The notes under the pieces are model-generated. The model was not told the origin of the DNA, did no database searches, and saw only the letters and a list, made by a program, of their open reading frames with translations. From Euonymus europaeus (lineage: Eukaryota > Streptophyta > Magnoliopsida > Celastrales > Celastraceae), in the NCBI GenBank assembly GCA_963580455.1, contig OY756958.1:20224501-20288500 (forward strand): a stretch of 64,000 bases of DNA, given 5' to 3'. This document shows positions 57,600-64,000 of the stretch, piece by piece. Both the position numbers and the translations under genes were made by a program. How positions within the stretch are numbered: position 1 is the stretch's first letter; each line of letters begins with the position of its first letter.

Positions 57600-59326
57600 A
57601 CTAGCCCTTACTCCCACCGATTTTATTGGTTCGTAAGAAGGACGGGACATGGCGTGTGTGCATTGACTATAGGGCCCTCAATTGTATCTCGGTAAAGGAT
57701 AAATATCTCATACCAATGATTAATGAGTTGTTGAATGAATTAGGGGGAGCGTAGTTTTATTAAAAGTTTGATTTGCTCTTAGGTTTCCATCAAATACGTG
57801 TAAGTACATGAGATATCCATAAGATAGCCTTCCGCACTCATGATGGCCATTACGAGTTTTTAGTGATGTCGTTTGGCGTTACTAATGCACCCTCAACATT
57901 CCAAAGCTTGATGAATGATATATTTCGGCTTCACCTTCGCAAATTCATTCTAGTTTTCTTCGACGACATCCTCATATACAGCCCAACGTTTGAGGATCAT
58001 TTACTATATTTATGTCATACTCTCATTCTCCTCCGTGAGCACTATTTATTTGTGAAACAATCAAAGTATTGTTTTGGTTCTTCCAAGGTGGAGTACTTGG
58101 GTCATATAATTTCGGGTGATGGAGTGGCTGCGGATCCTGCGAAGATTCAAGCAATGGTGGAATGACCAAGACCGAGATCTGTTAAGGCATTGCGTGGGTT
58201 TTTGGGACTCATAGGTTATTATCAAAAATTTGTCCAAGATTATGAAAAAAATCAGCTTGCCTCTCACCTCTTTACTACAGAAAGATGTTTTTTATTGGAG
58301 ACCAGCAGCTGAGAATGCCTTCATTGAGTTGAAAAAGGCAATGTCTACTACTCCAGTATTAGCATTACCTAATTTTAATAAAATTTTTGTAGTAGAGTGC
58401 GATCCTTTGGTGTCAGTATTGGAGGGGTTCTTATGCAAGAAGGACACCCACTAGCTTTTATAAGCAAGGCCTTATCTCCTACTCGTCGAGCCATGTCAGT
58501 TTATGAGAAGGATATGATGGCTTTAGTTCATGCCATAACCAAATAGAGACCATATTTGATTGGAAGGCGTTTCCAAATCCGGACAAATCATAACAGCATA
58601 CGGTACCTACTTGAGCAAAGTGTTTCTTCGATGGAGCAACAAAAATGGGTTACCAAATTTTTGGGCTATGATTATGAGATCATTTATAAACATGGTGTTG
58701 ACAATGTCGTAGCTGATGTTTTATCTCGAATTCCAGAGCATTCAGAATTGGTTGCTATTTCAATGCCCCAGTGTTACAATATTGTTGAGATTAGGCATGA
58801 ATTATTATCTGACTAGGTTGCTCAAACGGTGATACAGAAGTTGCAAACTAAATCTTTTTCAGTGACCAAGTACAGTTGGGATGGTGTTGACTTGCGATAT
58901 AAAGGGAGACTGGTACTCGCCAAAAATTCAGCACAAAAATCCATTTTGCTCACTGAATATCACGCCTCTTCAGCAGTAGGACATTCAGGATTCCTTCGCA
59001 CTTATAAGAGAGTCATGATGGGGTTTCATTGGAAGGGGATGAAGCAAGAAGTTAAATGATTTGTGGCGAAATGTGAAGTTTGTCAACGGAATAAAGGCAG
59101 AACTGTGGCTAATACCGGCTTGCTCCAACCTTTACCTATCCCCAATGAGGTATGGACCAATATCTCTATGGATTTTATAGATGGGCTGCCCACATCTCAA
59201 GGTAAAACCACCATTTTTTTGTGGTGGATCACATCTCCAAGTATGCTCACTTCTGCCCCTTATCTCATCCAAATATTGCATCCTCTGTTGCGCAAGTCTT
59301 TGTTGATTTTGTTGTCAGGTTACATG
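57600..59326 (+). pseudogene. Ty3/gypsy reverse transcriptase, RNase H and integrase
   Basis: RT signatures appear in order: RKKDGTWRVCIDYRALN, FGVTNAPSTFQSLMND and the catalytic FFDDILIYS. The thumb/connection piece follows with VEYLGHIISGDGVAADPAKI, and RNase H is frameshifted. Chromatin-proximal QIRTNHNSIRYLLEQ is followed by the integrase zinc finger (HASSAVGHSG, CEVCQRNKG) and WTNISMDFIDGLP from the catalytic core. Several in-frame stops and shifts are present. The protein is cut at the copia junction. Confidence 0.92.
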
Positions 59327-59944
59327 ATGACTGGTCATTTTCTGCTCATGCACCATCAGCGAACTCTGCAACTCGTCAATGGACATAACATCAAGATCCT
59401 TAGATTCTTCTATTGAACATACCATATAGGCAAACTTGGCCGTCATTGAACGTAGGATCTTCTCAATAACCGTGACATCAGTCATTGTTTCACCATGAAC
59501 TTGCATCTTGTTGAAGATGGTTAGTGTTCCTGCAAAATAGTCATCAACTATCTCACCTTCTTTCATGTGGAGGATTTCAAACTCTTTGCAAAGAGCTTGG
59601 AGTTGAGCACGTTTCACCCTTGCAGTGCCTTGATATTTCTTTTTCAAGGAGTCCCATATTTGTTTAGTTGTATATTTTTGAAGTATCGTCTCCAAGGTAG
59701 CACGATCTATTGCTTGGAATAAATAGTTTTTTGCTTTCAAGTCTTTCAACCGTTGTTCTTTAAAATTCTTTGACTGTGCATCAATCAAAACTGCTCCTTC
59801 TGTAGGTTTTGTGATACCATTCTCCACAAGAGTCCAGTACTCCTTAGATCTTAAGAAATTCTCCATGAGCATGCTCCAATGATCGTAGTGACCATCGAGG
59901 CGAGGAATGGCAAGTTGAACAAAGCTGTGATTCTCCGACGACAT
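59315..59944 (-). CDS. copia gag (UBN2-type), open but truncated
   Basis: An open frame of 209 codons from an ATG 67 bases after the primer-binding site. It has the copia gag N-terminus LDGHYDHWSMLMENFLRSKE, followed by QIWDSLKKKYQGTARVKRAQ, KMQVHGETMTDVTVIEKILR and SIDELQSSLMVHEQ, i.e. the DUF4219/UBN2 region that packs retroelement RNA. No internal stop is present, unlike the neighbouring gypsy genes, so this insertion is younger. The last few residues before the stop at 59315 are read from gypsy sequence beyond the junction. Confidence 0.9.
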   Translation of the reverse strand: MSSENHSFVQLAIPRLDGHYDHWSMLMENFLRSKEYWTLVENGITKPTEGAVLIDAQSKNFKEQRLKDLKAKNYLFQAIDRATLETILQKYTTKQIWDSLKKKYQGTARVKRAQLQALCKEFEILHMKEGEIVDDYFAGTLTIFNKMQVHGETMTDVTVIEKILRSMTAKFAYMVCSIEESKDLDVMSIDELQSSLMVHEQKMTSHHVT

Positions 59945-60300
59945 CTGATCTTGCTACTGCAAAATAGTGAGAAGACTACTGCTCCTTTAACACTCAGGCC
60001 GCTGACAATGCCTCTGATACCAAACGATAAATATAAATTGAGAATTGCAGAATACAAGTGTATTATTAGCTCAACAGTCATAACTGTTTCTTATACTAGT
60101 TACAATGACTAAAAAGAGAAAAAACAGCCCATGCTCCACTAAACATGGTAAATGTCATAATACCAGGACAACTAAAAACAAGTCCCTTAACAACAGGGAT
60201 TTATTGAAGCTCTAACTTTAACAGGCTTTGCAACAGATCCGTGAATTTTTGCAAGTACTACTTAGGAGTTGTTGTTGGGATCAAGACAGTGCTGATTGAA
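59327..60300 (-). mobile_element. 5' end of a copia element inserted in reverse
   Basis: On the minus strand the order is LTR (about 60295-60026), primer-binding site TGGTATCAGAGG (60022-60011), then gag from 59944. It breaks off at about 59327, directly against the gypsy integrase. Only the 5' end is present; the rest of this element and of the gypsy element is missing, so the junction is probably a deletion or recombination point rather than a simple insertion. Confidence 0.8.
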
Positions 60301-60559
60301 ATCCAAACTTATGATTTCATTTTGTTTTATTTGTTGTAATTTGGATTCAGTGGTGGGGGATGATGACAAATTTGCTTTATTGATGGAGATGAATTTTTGG
60401 ACCCGCTGGTGGGAGATCGCTGGGAGGGGGACAATTTTTAAAAGAAAATGTTTTTGTTTTTATTTTTTTTCTTTTACTCTTTGTTTTCCTTCATTTTTTT
60501 TGCCATATGTGTTATTATTATTTTTTAAAAAAGAAGAATAATTTCCATGTAGGAAATTA

Positions 60560-60753
60560 TTTTACACATGAAATTCATTTTAAACGGTCAAACTAGTCAA
60601 GTAGTTGGGTTGACCGCCTGATTTCAGCAAAAACTGACCAAGTGATCATTGAGGAACAAATTTACACTTTCGGTTATCAACTTGGAACTTTTTACTTTTG
60701 GTGACTAAATTGAAATATGATATATCTTTCGGTGAGCAACGGTAGTATTAACC
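60560..60753 (-). repeat. Interspersed repeat, right copy of an inverted pair
   Basis: Reverse complement of the repeat at 55061-55250, ending TAGTATTAA. Outside the two copies the words CTCAATAG (left, about 55046) and CTCAATAT (right, about 60756) look like a possible target duplication of 7 bases. Confidence 0.75.
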
Positions 60754-60759
60754 CCTCAA

Positions 60760-61620
60760 TATAGCTACATCAACAAAACATATCTACCAATAAGCATTTG
60801 TAATCCTCAATAGGAAACAATCATTGTAGTTGCTCTAATAACTCTCTCCTTTTTAATTTCGCCGTCGTTTAACACTATCTACGTAAGCACTTAAACAACA
60901 CGTGGATTCAAGTATTATAACGCTGGAATTAAGATTGGATTTGATTTCAATATAAATCTTAGGATAAATGTTAGAAAAAAATTGTCAAATCTAATCCTTC
61001 TAGTTTATGGAAATTTCTAAATATAAATGTTTTATTGCTAAGTTTAGATATATGAAAATAGATCTTAAAATTAGCATTTTTTATGCACTTTTCTCAAGTC
61101 ATCTCCGACAAAAATAAATATACATGTGTTAGAAAAAATAAAACATGCAAGCATATGTACATTGACAAGAAATGCAATAGATGTGTATACTTACACAAAA
61201 ATAAAGCAAATATAATTGCACGTGTTATAATAATTATTTGAAATATTATCAAATTTTGTCTTTTCAGTTAATTTTGCCCGATTTGAAATAAATTTTATTT
61301 TTTTCTTGTGAGTTAGTGTTACAACAATTCTCAACCAATTTTACCTTACTTCAACACACTATATAAACAATGAAAAGCATAAGGTTATACAACATTGATT
61401 TTATTATCATTTTTATATTTAATTATAGTATCATGGAAAGTATATTATGTCACATGTCAAAGGTCAACGTCATCAAGCTATACAATTGAGGATGATCAAC
61501 ATGATGTGATGAAAGCAATATCTGACAATAATCAAATCAAATGGAAATAGATTATACAAAGCAATTTACAACCAATATGATATGCTTAAATATTTTATTA
61601 TCTAACATTTTAAAACTGAT
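60760..61620. other. Intergenic AT-rich region
   Basis: No ORF, RNA gene or named repeat was recognised. Confidence 0.5.
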
Positions 61621-61629
61621 GAATACTAA

Positions 61630-61774
61630 CACCCTGTTTGTTTCCATTTGACACCCATACTCTGACACCCATATGCTAGCGTATACTCTGTCACCCATAC
61701 TCTCAGACACTCTCAGCTTTTACACTTTACGAGAGAGTATACTCTATGAAATATACTCTCATCCAAACGGACCC
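61630..61774. mobile_element. Tourist-like (PIF/Harbinger) MITE
   Basis: A 145-bp element with ends CACCCTGTTTG and CAAACGGACCC (imperfect inverted repeats) flanked by TAA on both sides (61627-61629 and 61775-61777), the PIF/Harbinger target site. The interior is an inverted arrangement of ACTCTC/GAGAGT words. Confidence 0.7.
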
Positions 61775-62034
61775 TAATATTTTACTTTTTTAGTAGCTAT
61801 TTCATTTTCATGAAGGTTTGATTCAATGGGCACGAGCAAGAATATGTGAGCTGAGATTTGTTTTGACTATAGCTAGTTCAAATTAAGGTGGTTTTGGTCT
61901 GAAACCTAAATTTCTTGTGCAGTGTGAACAAAGTAGATAGTATCAATCAATAAAAAATTCATCTAAATTGACTGGTACTAAAAAATGTGATTTTCCCTTT
62001 CGTTGAAAGGAATTAAGTTTTCATCCATGGATGA

Positions 62035-62710
62035 TTGGATGCTAATCTTTTTGCTACATATTACATGGATGGTCATTCATACTCGAATAGATTATCACTT
62101 GAAGAAATTGATATTATGATTGATTTGTCAAAAAATTTAGTGAAGCCACGTGACATCTCTACGTTGAAGGCGAGAGATCCACATAATGTTTGGACTATAA
62201 AGTCAATTTGTAGTGCTCGCCACAAACACCGAGTTACTAAAAATGAAAGGAGAACTTAAATTCAAAAATTAATGAGTTGGGAAGATTATATATCAGGGCA
62301 TAGAAGTGATATGGAGTCAAATGAGTTTCAAGACTTATTTTTTGCTCATCCTCGTTCACTTGATTTGATGCGTGTTTTTCTTCACATATTGATTATGGAC
62401 ACAACATATAAGATTAACAAGGTTCGCATTCCATTTTTTGAAATTGTCAGTGTTACATTGATATAGATGACTTTGTGTGTTGCATTGTTTTCTTTCTGTT
62501 TGAGAAAGAATAAAATTTCACTTGGGCATTGAGTTGTTTATGTTCTATTGTGGATAGGTGCTTATTACCACGAGTGGTGCTAACAGAAAAGGATTTGTCA
62601 TTGATGAATGTTTTGGATCTTGTCTTTCCAGAGTCAACTACTTTTCTATGCAAATGGCATATTGGAAAGAATGTACTGACGAATTGTAAGAAGTTGTTTT
62701 AAGATAAGCA
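62035..62710 (+). pseudogene. MULE/FAR1-related transposase core fragment
   Basis: The first open piece has GHSYSNRLSLEEIDIMIDLS and WTIKSICSARHKHRV. The next has HPRSLDLMRVFLHILIMDTTYKINK, where MDTTYK is the first catalytic-Asp motif of MULE transposases. After an intron-like or frameshifted gap, VVLTEKDLSLMNVL and LCKWHIGKNVLTNCKK (about 62575-62697) give the second half. The second catalytic Asp is replaced (LTEKD for the usual VTDRD). Two or more stops occur. Confidence 0.85.
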
Positions 62711-62802
62711 GACATGAGAAAGTTTCAACTCCATATGATATTATCTTGTTGACTCTAGAACTTCTGAAGAGTATTCCATGAGGTCGTTGTCCATTGAACT
62801 AA

Positions 62803-62935
62803 GGGTGGCAATCCAAACCACCCCAGTGTGCCCGCCCCGCACCAAGCAAATTTTCCCTCAATCCGATACTTTGGCGAGGAGAGGATGGGTTAGCTCCTTG
62901 GCCCGCCATGCCCTGTGCCCCATCCAATTATTATT
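62803..62935. repeat. GC-rich MITE-like remnant
   Basis: It starts AAGGGTGGCAATCC and is rich in CCCGCCCCGC-type words, a pattern of common plant hAT-type non-autonomous elements. No right terminus is recognisable, so the copy is truncated. It separates the two FAR1/MULE fragments. Confidence 0.45.
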
Positions 62936-62943
62936 ATATATTA

Positions 62944-63250
62944 TTATAGAAACATAATTTGAGTTCTCCACTTGTCGAATCCCTTATTTATAACAAACGA
63001 ATTCTCGCCTAGTAATCTCATTATTTTTATTTTTCTTAGTAGTCCATGCTTTAATACTAAATTTGGCTTCCCTAGCATAATCATTGTAGACACGATGAGT
63101 ATCATCAAATGAATCGAATTGTTGCCCAATTTGAGGAATGACTTCAAACTTCACTTCAGGAACAAAAGTTCTATCATTACATGTAGAGGAACCCATATCC
63201 ATTTGTGAGGCTACATTATATCCAGTTGTAATGTCATCCATTATTGACAA
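62944..63250 (-). pseudogene. FAR1-type DNA-binding domain fragment, opposite strand
   Basis: From an ATG at 63250 the minus strand encodes PQIGQQFDSFDDTHRVYNDY, then AREAKFSIKAW and ITRREFVCYK, the start of a FAR1 DNA-binding domain. A TAA interrupts right after that. Active relatives continue with more zinc-ligand residues. It faces away from the transposase core to its left, so either two elements meet here or one was inverted. Confidence 0.85.
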
Positions 63251-64000
63251 AGAATTCTCCTACAAGGCACACAAGAGGTAGACATGCACATACAACATTG
63301 TCAAATTCCCTAACCAATAAAACACAATCATAGTTGCAATGAAATGTAAAAATATCTTTAAATTGTATAACAGCAAACGTACACGACCATATTTGCATTC
63401 AAGAATTCACAAAAAAATCGGGTGACTTCAACATCATAAACATATCTATCCCCCTTTTAATAACCTGAAATTCTCTTTATAATTCAAGATGAATGTATAT
63501 CTCTACAACTCTAATGAAAAAATATTTTCAATTCCTTTTGGTTAGTTGAATTTAACATTCTGACAAACATCACAAATAACAAATTTCTCAACCTCTAGCA
63601 ACTCAACAAATTTCCAATTCATCAAATAATTGCCTCATAAAAATAAGAGACATTTAATAAGCATAAGCAACATAAGCCCCTTTCCTGATTTTCTATGATG
63701 AGCTCTTTAACAACAACAAAGAAAATATATCCTTGTGAATTTGTCAAAGTAACATGAGCTCTCTACAGCCAAACATACACGGGCAAAGAAATTGAAAACC
63801 TGTTTACAAAACTTTGAATAATACCTCAAATCAGAGAACTGGGTCGACAAATGTGGGTTGTCACGAGTTCACTATCGTTGTCGTGAAATCACTGGATCGG
63901 AGATCATAGGGCTGTCATGAAATCACTGTAGGTGTGGCGGAAAATGTCGACTATCAAGAGCTTCGCAAGTTCACTGGAGATGTGTGAAATCACTTTAGTT
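63251..64000. other. Flank of the FAR1-type fragment
   Basis: On the minus strand this is upstream sequence of the fragment. It is AT-rich to about 63830 and more GC-balanced after that, with repeated TGAAATCACT words (about 63863-63995). No gene is seen. Confidence 0.4.

Larger units (their letters stand above)
55736..59326 (+). mobile_element. Ty3/gypsy retrotransposon, 5' part, degenerate
   Basis: It begins with a primer-binding site TTGGTATCGAAGGC (55736-55749). A gag ORF start follows at 55827, then zinc knuckle, protease, reverse transcriptase, RNase H and integrase. It stops abruptly inside the integrase core at about 59326, where an oppositely oriented copia piece begins. The 5' LTR must lie in 55250-55735, but its start is unclear. 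Confidence 0.85.

Noticed and set aside
62803..62935. GC-rich coding exon
   Set aside because: Composition is due to CCCGCCCCGC repeat words of a MITE remnant; all frames are short.

Overview
The window is nuclear DNA from a flowering plant, most likely a eudicot. The protein genes are AT-rich and some carry many introns with GT/AG borders. They encode plant-only or plant-typical proteins: a dirigent protein, a plastid-type GGPP synthase, BLISTER and a trihelix protein. Most of the remainder is nested transposable elements of classic plant families. I found no bacterial, viral or CRISPR-type locus, and the sequence does not let me name a species.

Layout. 1-5513: the 3' part of a Ty3/gypsy-type element, ending in a 1.5-kb LTR, sits inside the reverse transcriptase of a TNT1-like copia element. 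5514-12127: a decayed CACTA (En/Spm) 3' end is split by a 4,367-bp Mutator-like element (MULE) at 7689-12055. The MULE has a perfect 9-bp target duplication, ~320-bp terminal inverted repeats and a FAR1-type transposase pseudogene. 12731-13468 (-): extended dirigent gene. 14322-15638 (+): trihelix/coiled-coil gene. 19184-22747 (-): three-exon gene for complex I subunit NDUFA13/GRIM-19. 22800-27470: intergenic DNA with a minisatellite, an LTR/PBS remnant, a LINE fragment and a hAT MITE. 27578-28645 (+): intronless plastid GGPP synthase. 29950-33800: a degraded copia element, interrupted by a second hAT MITE and by a block that looks like organelle DNA. 35619-54312 (-): the BLISTER gene, 13 coding exons over 18.7 kb, with MITEs, SINE-like pieces and a short-LTR copia in its introns. 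55061-60753: two inverted copies of one repeat family flank a Ty3/gypsy pseudogene that a reverse-oriented copia gag truncates. 61630-63250: a Tourist-like MITE and two oppositely oriented FAR1/MULE fragments.

The five intact host genes do not form a pathway. They act in lignin or Casparian-strip deposition (dirigent), possible transcription (trihelix), respiration (NDUFA13), plastid isoprenoids (GGPPS) and Polycomb-linked development or stress (BLISTER). The main interest is the readable order of insertions and the intact target-site duplications.
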